Notes under the pieces: model-generated | Told to the model about the DNA's origin: nothing | Seen by the model: the letters and a program-made list of their open reading frames with translations, nothing else | Databases searched by the model: none | Assembly: GCF_000350225.1 (NCBI RefSeq) | Contig: NW_005179255.1 | Location: forward strand, 22,588 to 86,587 | DNA length: 64,000 nt | Reading direction: 5' to 3' | DNA from: Chondrus crispus | Taxonomy: Eukaryota > Rhodophyta > Florideophyceae > Gigartinales > Gigartinaceae | Made by a program: the position numbers and the translations under genes | Shown: piece after piece, positions 45,053-55,698 of the stretch | Position numbering within the stretch: position 1 is the stretch's first letter | Layout of the letters: every line of letters starts with the position of its first letter

Positions 45053-47698
45053 ATGAAATGCGAAGCGGTGTCCTCGGTCCGAATCTTGCGTCCCTGGCTT
45101 CCGTGTGGTGCCTTGTCGTTGAACTTATTGGCCCATCCTTCCCGGCGATCAGCGCGAGCGTGTCCTCCTGACCACGCGACCTTCCTTGGATCAGGGCGAG
45201 CGTGTCCCCCTGACCACGCGACCTTCCTTGGATCAGCGCGAGCGTGTCGAGGGGCGAGTGAGCGCGAGGAACCGATTCCCTCGTCGCCCGGGTCAGAAAT
45301 TTCTCCCTTAGGAAGGGAGGGGGCACACTCACCACGAGGGCGAGAGGGGTCCGGCGTCCTCGAGGGAGATAGCTTATTCCACCCCCCCCTGGGAAGGGGA
45401 GGGGTGGACACGCGCGGGAGTGTAGACGCGCTTCGTTCGGCGAGCGCCGGGGCTTACCCATCACCCGTTAGCCGAAGAACATGCCGTCGGGTGGGGATAA
45501 CGACGCGCGGTCTGAGGATCCGCCGGAGGTTGGTGTGCTCCCGGCGGTGTCGGACCGGTCGAACCGACGGCGCGCCCCCTTGGAGGGAGCGGGAGTCACT
45601 CCCGCTGTCTGCAAATTTAAACGAAATTAACCATTCTCCTACAGCCCCTTCCTTCAAATCGGGCATCCCTATGGATGAGGATTCTGGCGGAGGCGTGTAC
45701 CGTCCCGGGACAGCGTACAATCTCCCGGCAGCGCGATGGCGCGCGAGGAGGGGGGAACTCTGTTACAAGAGGGTAGTACGGTGCGAGGTACCGAAATCGT
45801 GCCATCGTCCGACGCGCGAGACCCCTGCCTCGTTTTTTTCTGTTTCTTTAGTGTCGCTCACGAGGCTCCGTCTCCGATCCCGACGTCCAGAGCAGCCGAA
45901 AAGGGGGGGCATGTACACCTTCGGGGTACGTCCGGTCGACCGGGACGAGGAATGGCCCCACCCGGACGACTTATGGGGACGAAATATGTACGACGACGCA
46001 CTTCTTTTCGAGAGGGCGCCGTTTTTGTCCCCCGCGGGCTTGCGCGATGCGGAGATGATTCAGCGTTACGCTGCAGCGACCGGGGAGCTCCCGGGGGGGC
46101 TCAGCCTGGCGGCTGTGACATCCAGGGACTTCTCACACCGTTTGGTTGTGGAGCCTGAGTTCCTACGCCCAGGGTTTCGGCGGGAGGACACGCGGGCCCG
46201 GGTGGCCTTCGTGGAGTTACTTCGGCAGCGGATGCGCCGGACACCTTGCAATCGGACCGTCCCTCGTGCGTGGGACTTAGATACGTGGGCCTATCGCACG
46301 GAAGCCGACCGGGTGTATGTCGCTGGATTAAAGCGAGTTATGGACAATCTCCGTCTACGGGAGGAGGAGCCAGCGGTTGAGCTGATGTCCTGGAGCGAGC
46401 CGATCCTCCCTCCAGGGTTCGAGAGTCAGCCCGAGCGGAGGAGAGACCCCGCGATGCACCAAAAGCTGAAGTATGAGCGTCGGATGCGGAACCGGATGGG
46501 GGTCTTCGTCGCGTACGAGTGGGTGGAAATTACCTCATTCGAACGCGACGTCCTGACCGCGCGGTACCCCGAGCTACCCGCGTGGTTTGCGCAGTACGAA
46601 GTCCCTGCGGACTTCCTTGCGGAATTGCCACCGTGTTTGGTGTATTATGGGATGAGTATGATGGCCGATCCTCAATCCCCCCGCTGGATGGTCTTCCTGA
46701 GCGAGTGGCTCGCCATTGTCGCTAAGCGCTTCTTATGGTCGACCTACGACGGGCGGTTGTATGTCCTCCCAACTATGGTTGTGGAGTGGTTAAAACGCTT
46801 GGACCTCACACGAGTGTTAGGCGGGGCGGTGCTGCAGGATTTCTTACAAGCCCTGTTAGATCTCCACGAGGCCATTGATTGGCCTCGCGTGCCATACAAT
46901 CAGTGGCATCACTTCGATAACCCCCGGTCGAGACATTACTCCCCTGGGCGGAGGCACGACGCGGGTCGAGCTGACCGCGGAAACTGGGTACGGATCGAGT
47001 CCGGATCTCTCACTGTCGCTCAGCCCGAGTACTTACGGGAGGCGGAGGAGGTCAACGCCGGTGGTGGTGGCGGCGAGGAGCGCGTTAGGAGGCGCGAGGA
47101 TGTCCCGGGGGAGGACCCCGGAGTGGTTCGCGTGCGGCGACGCGGTGATGGACCCGCCGGAGAGGCCGGCGGAGCGCGCGGACCGCGACGCGGGGTCGGT
47201 TTCGGGAAGACACCCGGTGGACGGCGCGATGACGCGTCCCCGGGCGCGCGCGCGCTGGTGTCGGTCGTCTCGCCGTCCCCGACGGACGTGGAGATGGGCG
47301 GCGAGAAGGGACCGGGAGATCCCCCGATAGAGGTGGCGAGGGAGCGCGATCCGACGACGATGTCGGACGCGGAGTTACGCGCGCTGCTGGACAATCCCCG
47401 CCTCAGGGAGAGGGTGCGACGCCTCGTGGCAGGAACGACCCCCACGACAGAGGTGGGGGAGCCCGCCTCATCCCCGGCGAGGGGCGAGGAGGTGACCGAG
47501 CCCGAGCCACCGGGTGACTTGGCGGTGGCAACGGGGACACCCGCTCTTGTCGCGGAGGGTCTTGAGATGGCCTTGGCAGCCGAGGCGGCGGGGCCGACGG
47601 AGGTGTCGGGCGCGAAGGGGGCTCCCGTGGGGGACGCGGTGCCGGAGGAGTCCTTGGCTGACTACGAAGAAGAGGGAGGCGTACCGGCAGGATCCTAG
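45053..47698 (+). CDS. Long antisense ORF of Gypsy-C, protein of unknown function
   Basis: Seen: the plus-strand frame is open from about 44.92 kb to a TAG at 47696-47698. The first ATG is at 45053 (881 codons). A likelier start is the ATG at 45911 (595 codons), because a pyrimidine run ending TTTCTTTAG (45851) looks like a splice acceptor just upstream. From 45911, residues 1-335 look globular and Trp-rich (WPHPDDLW, AWDLDTWAY, SPRWMVFLSEWLAIVAKRF, YNQWHHF). Residues 336-595 are Gly/Glu/Arg/Pro-rich and probably disordered, ending acidic (DYEEEGG). No family is recognised and no RT, Env, RNase H or transmembrane feature is seen. The frame runs against gag-pol, between pol and the 3' LTR. No comparable sense frame exists across it. 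Known: some plant Gypsy elements carry antisense ORFs in this position. Inference: a real accessory gene of this retroelement. Confidence 0.6.
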   Translation: MKCEAVSSVRILRPWLPCGALSLNLLAHPSRRSARACPPDHATFLGSGRACPPDHATFLGSARACRGASEREEPIPSSPGSEISPLGREGAHSPRGREGSGVLEGDSLFHPPLGRGGVDTRGSVDALRSASAGAYPSPVSRRTCRRVGITTRGLRIRRRLVCSRRCRTGRTDGAPPWRERESLPLSANLNEINHSPTAPSFKSGIPMDEDSGGGVYRPGTAYNLPAARWRARRGELCYKRVVRCEVPKSCHRPTRETPASFFSVSLVSLTRLRLRSRRPEQPKRGGMYTFGVRPVDRDEEWPHPDDLWGRNMYDDALLFERAPFLSPAGLRDAEMIQRYAAATGELPGGLSLAAVTSRDFSHRLVVEPEFLRPGFRREDTRARVAFVELLRQRMRRTPCNRTVPRAWDLDTWAYRTEADRVYVAGLKRVMDNLRLREEEPAVELMSWSEPILPPGFESQPERRRDPAMHQKLKYERRMRNRMGVFVAYEWVEITSFERDVLTARYPELPAWFAQYEVPADFLAELPPCLVYYGMSMMADPQSPRWMVFLSEWLAIVAKRFLWSTYDGRLYVLPTMVVEWLKRLDLTRVLGGAVLQDFLQALLDLHEAIDWPRVPYNQWHHFDNPRSRHYSPGRRHDAGRADRGNWVRIESGSLTVAQPEYLREAEEVNAGGGGGEERVRRREDVPGEDPGVVRVRRRGDGPAGEAGGARGPRRGVGFGKTPGGRRDDASPGARALVSVVSPSPTDVEMGGEKGPGDPPIEVARERDPTTMSDAELRALLDNPRLRERVRRLVAGTTPTTEVGEPASSPARGEEVTEPEPPGDLAVATGTPALVAEGLEMALAAEAAGPTEVSGAKGAPVGDAVPEESLADYEEEGGVPAGS
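45146..45252. repeat. Short tandem repeat of about 42 bp in the antisense region
   Basis: GCGAGCGTGTCC.CCTGACC and ACGCGACCTTCCTTGGATCA recur two to three times. The translated unit is ACPPDHATFLGS. Confidence 0.7.
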
Positions 47699-48750
47699 TC
47701 GGTCTTACCCACTGTAGTGCGACGAGTAAACTAGTCACTTACCCCCTTTCGTCCGGGTCCGCCGCGTGGGTCAGTGCACCCTGTCCGTTCGGGGGAGTCA
47801 GTTCCTCCCTCCGAGGGCCTTCTGGGGTAAGTACCGACCGGTTTTTCGAAGGGTGGGGTCGGACAGAGTTCGCGTCCAGCGAGTATTGTCGTTACTCCTT
47901 GCTCAGGCGAGTCAATTCCCTCGCCGAGCGAGTACTGCAATTCTCCACGAAGGATGGCACGGATAGGGTCCTCGTCAGGCGAGTATTAACGTTACTCCTC
48001 GCATAGGCGAGTCAATTCCCTCGTCGAGCGAGTACTGTAATTCTCCGCGAAGGGAGGCACGGATTGACGTTGCTCCTCGCATAGGCGAGTCAATTCCCTC
48101 GTCGAGCGAGTATTGTAATTCTCCACGGAGGGAAGCACGGCCAGAGTCCTCGGCCGGCGAGTATTGTCGTTACTCTTCGCACAGGCGAGTCATTTACCTC
48201 GTCGAGTGAGTATCGTAGTTCTCCACGAAGGGAGGCACGGATTGACGATACTCCTCGCATAGGCGAGTCAATTCTCTCGTCGAACGAGTATTGTAGTTCT
48301 CCACGAAGGGAGGCACGGATTAACGTTGCTTCTCGCATAGGCGAGTCAATTCCCTCGTCGAGCGAGTATTGTAATTCTCCACGAAGGGAGGCACAGTCAG
48401 AGTCCTCGGCAGGCGGGTATTGTCGTTACTCCTCGCACAGGCGAGTCATTTACCTCGTCGAGCGAGTATCGTAGTTCGCCACCCCACTTCATACCGTCCG
48501 CTTGGCGTTCTTGCTGGCCGCTCGATGAGGCCCCGCTGGCACAGAGGACAACCCCCCCGAAAATTTAACCAATTTTAAACTTCCCTTTCCAAAAATCGAA
48601 ACCAAAAATTGAGGGTCATTCGCTGCGACCAACATTGTTGGGGCCGGCCTTCCGGTGGCGAGTTGCGCTGTACAGAAGCGTGTTTCCATGGGTCTTATGG
48701 TAACTACCCCGCGTACCTCCTGAAAAGGTACGGGGGCGCGGTTCACCCTT
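47699..48750. repeat. Minisatellite of alternating 78- and 100-bp units between pol and the antisense ORF
   Basis: Seven copies of a unit containing GGCGAGTCAATTCCCTCGTC start at about 47911, 48011, 48089, 48189, 48267, 48345 and 48445, so the steps are 100, 78, 100, 78, 78 and 100 bp. The longer units hold an extra 22 bp with the word GAGTCCTCG. Each unit carries CTCGC...GCGAG and CTCG.CGAG inverted pairs, so single strands could fold. The array spans about 47.87-48.48 kb and separates the convergent 3' ends of pol and the antisense ORF. Confidence 0.85.
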
Positions 48751-48754
48751 CTAA

Positions 48755-48980
48755 TTCCCGAGTCCCACGCTGTCGGGATGCCCCCATAGTGCGCGGTCGG
48801 GGATGGGTATCCGCTTTTTCCGGCAGTATCGCGCGACCGCGTTGTAGTCGATATGACGGGCGGGCTCCCAGGTCGACTCGGCGTCGCTGTACCCGTACCA
48901 ACGTACGCGAAACAGAGGGAGCCCGTCATCTCCCGGCCCGTGCCCGGTTAGCGATTGCACGACGTAGATGTCGTTGGGGT
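48755..48980 (-). other. Gypsy-C chromodomain
   Basis: The pol C terminus reads DIYVVQSLTGHG, then LPLFRVRWYGYSDAESTWEP, ARHIDYNAVARYCRKK. This is a chromodomain (Y.V..I......F.V.W.GY...E.TWEP...L) at the end of integrase, the defining mark of chromoviruses. Confidence 0.85.
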
Positions 48981-49499
48981 CTCCCGCAGAGGAAGCCGGA
49001 GGTAGGGCCTGCCCCGATGGCACGCGTAGGGGTACGCGGAAGGCGTCGGGTCGGAACGTGCAACTCGCGGCCAGGTGCGCCGCACCAGACGAGATGAACG
49101 CTCGGTGAGCGGGGTCGGTCGCCGGGGGGGCGGAGGCCCTGTCGCGGCGGGGCGCGGGTGGTTCCGTAGGGCCCACTGTTGGCTCGTGGGGTTCCCTCGC
49201 CGTTTGCGAGCGCGTAACGGGACGCGTGTCCTTCGTTATGGGTCTTGAGTCCGGCGGCGGGGGGTGGTTCGCTGTTTCGGGGCGGTTCGCCCCGATTCGA
49301 GAGCGGAACCCAGCGAGACGTGTGAGGGCGTTCTCGGTACCTCCGCCGATGACGGCGTCCATCAGCCCCGACGGCCGCGGCCTTGCGAGCGCCGGTGTCG
49401 CGGGGGTCCCTTCCGACGGGGTCGCGTCGGGGAGGTTTTCATCTTCCCCGTTTGAGGACCCCGGTCCCAGCGGGGGGTCTGTCACGTTGCTATGAAGCG

Positions 49500-52400
49500 G
49501 GGGAGACCTGACGACCCGGTCGCGAGAGAGCCGGTCCTTCAGTCCCGTCCCCCGTAAGATGGTGACGGTGTGGTCGTCCACCTGTACGACAGGGAAGGGT
49601 CCCTCGGTTCGCGGTGCGAGCTTATTGTTAACCCGGTCCTTGTCCGTTTTCTCCTCGGAGCGTAGCGCAGCCTCGCGGTTCACGAGTACCTGATCCCCCA
49701 CCCGATAGTCTGGGGTGGGGTGGCGTATCCGATTATCGAAATCGTTCTTATACCGCTCCTGTCCGGCCAGCAAGTTGCGGCTGGCCGTCGACATCAGGCT
49801 GCGGAGCCACGCTAGGTAGCGGATCTTGAACTGCGCCCTTGAGGCGGATGGGTCCAACAGCGGCGTTTGTTGCAGGGATAACGGACTCGGGGTCCGGGAT
49901 AATACCAGGTCGAACGGCCGCATACCGATCATCCTGTTCGCCGTGCAATTATAGCCGTACGTCAGCGCATCCGTGTACTGATCCCAGTCACGTTGATTAT
50001 CGGCGAGGTAATGCCGGAGGGTGGATACCAACGTCCGGTTGAATCTTTCCACCTGCCCATTCGTTTGGGGGTGATATGCCGTGGTGAACACGCTCTCAAT
50101 TGAGAGTATCTTGCACACGGCGAGGAAAAACCTCGAAGTGAATTGTCCTCCGTTATCGGAGAGAAGTTTCACTGGGGCGCCGTATACGAACACCCAGTGA
50201 GAAATGAACGCTTGCGCAACCGTTTCAGCGGTAATCCTCTTGAGCGGGACCGTCCTGGTCAGCTTGGAGTATCTGTCCGTCATCACCAAGAGGTAACGGT
50301 TTCCTCTTGGTGTACGGGGGAGCTCGCCGAGAATGTCGATGGCGATGTACTCCAGGGGCCCTGACGGAGGAAATGTCTTCAACTCAGAGTTGTGCTTCCG
50401 CAGTTTGATGCGTGCCTTCGCGCAGTCGGGACACAACCTTACGGTCGAGTAGGAGTCCACCGACATGCTTGGCCAATAAAACCGCTGTCTTAGCGTATAA
50501 AACAATCGCCTGCCTCCCGGATGGCCCGGGGTGGCGGGATAATGCGACAAGTACAGCAACCTTTCCCGGAGGGTTGTGGGTACTACGATCTGTTCCACAC
50601 CGTCGAGGTGGGCTTTCCGGCAGACCAGCCCTTCCTGATTCACGAAGAATCGGGACCGGCGCAATTCAGCGAACCCCTCCCCCTTCTCAAGACGGGAAGT
50701 CACCTCCTTACAAAATGGATCAGAGTGCTGTTCACGAGAGAAGTCTTTGTGGGTTATCGCGGCCATCGAGGCCAGAGGGTCCAGCGCGTAGCAGCCCGCG
50801 GAAATTTCGACGTCGGTGGTGTGGTAGGTCTCCTCTTGATGCTGAGGCTCATCGTCGAAATTCATGACGGTGTAGCAAGGAATTTCTTCGTCGATCGGGA
50901 TAGTCGTGCCTCCCGTAGATGGGATACGACTCAGCGCATCGGCGAGGCAGTTATTGATTCCCTTCACGTAAGTTACGTCGAAGTCATATTCGGCAAGGCG
51001 CAAGCGCCACCGGGCCAGTCGGCCACTCGCATCGGCGAGGTTCATCAGCCACCGGAGGGAGTGGTGGTCGGTGTTGACCGTGAACCGCTCCCTTTCCAGG
51101 TACGGGCGGAGCGTCTGTACCGCCCATACGATGGCGAGGCATTCCTTCTCGGTTGTCGAGTAGTTGCGTTCCGCTGACGAGAGCGTGCGTGACCAATATC
51201 CGACAGGGTATCGGTGTCCATCCTCGTGGGTCTGCAGTAGTGTGCAGCCCAACTGAGCGTCTGACGCATCCCTGTCCAGTGAGTAGGGGCGCCCTAGTCT
51301 TGGGAGTTTTAAGACCGGAGGCGAAATTAAGCACTCCTTCAGTGTCTGGAAGGCCGTGGTCTGCTCTTCATCCAGATCGAGGAGGACATCCGGTTCTCCT
51401 TTTCGGAGCATAGCCGTAAGGGGCGCCGCTATCTTGGCGAAATGATCGACGAAACGTCGGTAGACATTACACATTCCCAAGAACGAGCGCAGCTCGGTCT
51501 GGGTCCGTGGTTGAGTCGCTTCTGAGAGCGCTTTCACATTCTTCGGGTGGACTTCGAGTTCGCCCGGTCGGATGATATGTCCCAGGTACTCGACTGAGTC
51601 CTGGAAAAACTTGCACTTGTTAAGTTTAAGTGATAATCCCTCCTGCTGCAGAGCACGGAGTATTACGTCCACATCCTTGAGGTGCGTGTCATAATCCTTG
51701 GAGAAGATTATGATATCATCCCGGTAGATGAGGCAGCTCTTCCAGCGATAGCCTGAGAGGAGGATATCCAGCATACGTTGAAAGGTGGCCCGGGCGTTCA
51801 TCAACCGGAAGGGCATACGGTTGAATTGATACGTCCCGGCGTGGCACGTAAACGTGGTCTTCGGTCGATCCTCCTTGGCGACTGGAATTTGCCAGTACCC
51901 GGAGTTACAATCAAGGGTAGAAAAGACCTTGGCTTCCCCGACTGTGTCAAGACACTCGTCCATGCGAGGGATGGGTTACGTATCTCGCACGGTCAACGCG
52001 TTCAGCCGTCGATAATCGATGCAGAAACGGAGGCTCCCATCTGACTTGGGGATGAGCACGACGGGGGACGCCCATTCGGACTCGGACCGGGAAATTACCC
52101 CGCCGGCTAACATCTCGTCAACCAAGGCTTGTTCCGCCTCCCGGGCGCGGGGACCAGCTCGATAGGGCTGACATCGAAACGGCTTGGCGCCGGGGGTGAG
52201 TTCGATGCGATGCTCTGTCGCTCGAACTTCGCCCAAGTTTCCATCCCACATTCCGGCGTAGGACGCGAGCATGGTGCGGACCTGCCCTCGCACTTGCGCC
52301 GGCAGGTGGTCGAGGGGAACCGACCCCGACGGAAGGGATGGCTCCGCTTGGGGGAGGGCTCCACGAGGGGGCCTCTCGCCCTGTAGAGGGGGGCTCCCCT

Positions 52401-52700
52401 CGTAGAATTCCGCGGCTAGGACCGCGTCCAACGGCATCGCCGTGCGCACCATCGCACGCGGATGGGGAGTGACGAAGCCAACGACTTGTTTCTTCGACAA
52501 CCTCTTGTTGGCGGTCGAGAAGTTCGCCATGAGGACCTTGAACTCTTGCAACGGGGTGATGTGCACCACCCCGTTGGAGAGGGAGATCCGATGCTTCGCA
52601 TATAACTGCGGGTTCGCCTCGAGGACCGAGAGTCCGGCCCGTCCACTTGTGACGTATACCCAAGTCTGGGTGCCCGCCGGGATCTCCACGGCGCGCGACA
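49500..52700 (-). other. Gypsy-C pol: RT, RNase H, integrase
   Basis: RT blocks include SEWASPVVLIPKSDGSLRFC, STLDCNSGYWQIPVAKED and CHAGTYQFNRMPF. RNase H shows TTEKECLAIVWAVQTLRPYL and VNTDHHSLRWLMNL. Integrase shows GHPGGRRLFYTLRQRFYWPS, CPDCAKARIKLRKH, LLSDNGGQFTSRFF and YHPQTNGQVERFNRTL, giving the HHCC finger and the D, D and E positions. Order is that of Ty3/Gypsy. Confidence 0.9.
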
Positions 52701-52749
52701 CCTTGAGCCTTGGGGAAGTCCGCCCAGCGGCGGGGCATACTCTTGCTCC

Positions 52750-55530
52750 GACGGGAGGGGAGGGGCGTTCGCGGCCCGAGACGCCGGCTTCCGGACGATG
52801 GGTATCTTAGTACCATCGTCCAGTTCCACCACTTTGCGTCTGGGGTAAATCGCCTCTACAAACTTGTCGTTGAACTCACACCACAAAATGACGGGGGCGG
52901 CTAACCGTTCACAGACGATGAATGTACACCTCATGGTGCGGTCGCCTAACCGCACCACGAGGGGGATTTGTCCGCTCGTACGCAATGGTCTCCCATTGGC
53001 GTCAGCGATCGACGGGATTTCACCCGGAATAATCAGCGCTTCCCATCCGGAGGGAAGCGTGTCGGCACGTACGAAATTGGAGCCAGCTCCTGTATCCAAT
53101 ATTGTGAGCTGGCGCACCAATATCGACGGGGATAATCCAAGGTCTGCGTAGACCTTGTAATTCCGCCGAGACAGCGCAAGCGCTGCCTCGGGATGGCTAA
53201 CACCCCTTGCGAGCGGGGGGGTGTTTTTCCGCCAAGGTCGGCGTAACGTACCGAGCCGTTCGGGGTCGGGGTCTCCCTGGGATAGCCCAGTGTGTTTGCG
53301 GCCGAGTATCCGGTACCGCTTCTCCGTCTCGAGAGGTGTGGACGATTCCGCCTCCTTGGGCGACTGATCCGGGGACGTGCCCGTGTCCACCTCAGCGGCT
53401 GCGAGCTGAGGTTCTCCTAGTTTTTTGGAGGAGAAAGAGCTTCCCCGGGGGGCGGGAGGGTCCTCGTCCCGGTACCCGCACGTGGCTGCGGGCCGGCGAC
53501 GGCTTCAGGGTTCATTACCCGGTTCGCCTCGTAACTGAGGAGGGCGACGGCTCGGAGGTACGCCTCCGGAGGCACTCGGCTCTTTTGGGCCGCGGTCAAC
53601 TTCTCGTACTGGTGGGGTACGAGGGATACATCCTTCACCTTCATATCGCAGTCCGGGGAAATGTGGTCCCCGACCCGATAACAGGTGAAGCAGATGATCT
53701 GCGGGGACGGAGGCCCTCGCAGATCCCTCTGGTAATTACGGGACGTTTTCCCCGGTGGAAGTCCGCGAAAGCCCTCGGTGGGCTCTCGAGCGGGTTGATA
53801 CGGCTTGCGCCGGTCGCCGTAAAACAGCGAGTCTCCGTCGTTGAAGGAGGATTCTTCCGTCGGGAGGGAAGGGGCCCTCGCGGCGAGGTCACCTTCGGTA
53901 GCGAAGTAGTTCTCGGCTCCCCGGGCCGTTTGAAAAATGGGCGGGGGCCGGTCGACGTCGACGGGGCGCCATCCAGGGCAGCGAGGACCGGTTTAACCGG
54001 CCGGGGCTTCCCGAACTCCACGCGGCGCCCCGACCCGTGCTGGGCCCGGAAGGCGTCGCCGTGCGAACGCGCGTGGGCGATGGTATCCTCGAGCGAGGAT
54101 CGCGGTCGATCCTCGCGAGCTTGTAACACCAGCGGCTTGATCGCGGGGGTGAGCCCCTCGATGAAGAGGGTCGTCCTCTCGTATTCCGAGTGCACGTCCC
54201 TGCACCTCCCCAGGGCCGTGGACATTCGAGTAGAGTACTCGGTTTCCAATTCGCCCGGCTTTTGGCGTAGCTCCCTCAATGCCGTGAGAGCTCGCTCGAT
54301 CTCGAGGTTCGTCGCATACGTGCGTAACAGCCAATTGACGGCGGCGGCCCAGCTCGCGATCCCCTGAGATTTGCCGTGCAGCCCCCGCTGGGACTCATAC
54401 GCTTCCTTAGCGGGCGGAGCCAGCAGATGGGGTAGGGCCATCAGGGCCATCGCCTCGGTCATATTGGCGTTGTCAAAATTTTCCTTGCAGCGAGCCAGGA
54501 AACTGATGACCCTGATGGGATCTACCCCGCTGAATTTGTACTCCCCCATGACCACGAGGAGGTACTGCACCCTCTTACGGGTGGTAGCGTAGACCCGGTC
54601 GTCCAGGGTTGGGTCGGTATCCACGAGGCGGTAGGCTCGGTAGTTACACACACCTCTGAACCGGTGGTTCGTCGGCTTCCAGACAGAAACCTTTTTCTGT
54701 TTGGGGCCGAACGTCGGCGTTGGGGCCGTAAGTGACTCTGACTCGGAATCGGTCTCCGAGTCAGAGGAGGATGACGAGGACGGTCTTGAGTACCCGTCCG
54801 GAGGGTATCCATCCTTTCGTCCTTTGCGACGGTTCGCCTTTCGCTCTTTCCGACTGGGTTTGGACTTTTTTCGTCGTCCACTCCCCTCGTCGTCTGAGCT
54901 TCCCCCTTGATCGGGGTTCCCTCCCTGTAAATTCTGGGAAGGTAAATCACCTTCAAGGTGGATAGGTCCGGCGGAGGCTCCCTCGCGGGAGGCTCCTGCT
55001 GCGGTTCGCGACGCCTGCGGATTGGCGGAGAATTGGGGTGCGGTCTCCATGGAGGGGACCGGTAACCCCGCGGCTTGCAGCGCCGGCGTTGTCACGTTGG
55101 AAAAGAGCAGGCTCTTATTCAACGGGGGCAACCCGTCAGCGGGAGGGAGAGTCGCTACTCCGACTGTAGTCGGAGGGATTCCAGCAGCGGGGGCTGATGT
55201 TTGCGTCTTCAAGATGGCAATTTCTCGACGGAGGGCCTTGAGTTCCTCCGCCGTGGCGGTCTCCTCTTGCTTACGCAGGATGGCAGCCTCCTTGGCGCTG
55301 GCAGCTGTGTCCGCCTGCCAGGCCTTGGTGAGCACGCCTTCCAGGGCGGTTAGGCGATCGCGCTCTCGCGCGGCTTGTACCTCGGCTTGGGCCGCGATAG
55401 TTTCCTCAATAAAATCTTGAGGTTTTCTCGCAGCGCCGACGGTTGCGCTGCGGGCTTCTCCGCTACAGTATTGAGCGTGAATCTTTCCGCTTCTCGGAGA
55501 GTCTCGCGACAACTCCGAGTGATCCACGCC
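52750..55530 (-). other. Gypsy-C gag and protease
   Basis: Gag starts near 55.53 kb with an Ala/Glu-rich coiled coil (EATIAAQAEVQAARERDRL, KQEETATAEELKALRREIAI). A Ser/Asp run and a capsid-type domain follow (VSVWKPTNHRFRGVCNYRAY, YKFSGVDPIRVISFLARCKE, LETEYSTRMSTALGRC). A knuckle CFTCYRVGDHISPDC near 53.68 kb has C-x2-C-x5-H-x4-C spacing. The protease shows LTILDTGAGSNFVRADTLPS near 53.1 kb. Confidence 0.85.
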
Positions 55531-55679
55531 GCAACTGGCGGAGGCACGTCTCGAGGACGGGTCTCACGGGACGAATCGGACCCGGATACCATAGCCTTGA
55601 GCTTGTCGAAACCTGTTGAAACAGAGATAGAACACCTAGGACCAAAAACGGTAAGGGATAAGGGACACTCCATAGACTT

Positions 55680-55695
55680 CTAGGTCGGGAGACCA
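55680..55695 (-). other. Primer binding site of Gypsy-C
   Basis: TGGTCTCCCGACCTAG on the minus strand, three bases after the LTR. It is identical to the sites in Gypsy-A and Gypsy-B. Confidence 0.8.
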
Positions 55696-55698
55696 AAA

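Noticed and set aside
44896-45411. 171-codon minus-strand frame as a sense accessory gene of Gypsy-C
   Set aside because: It lies opposite the open antisense frame over a short tandem repeat, is Pro/Arg/Gly-rich, and is much shorter than the antisense frame. Kept only as an alternative.
48090-48338. Short repetitive proteins across 47.9-48.5 kb
   Set aside because: They are by-products of the minisatellite, present in several frames on both strands.
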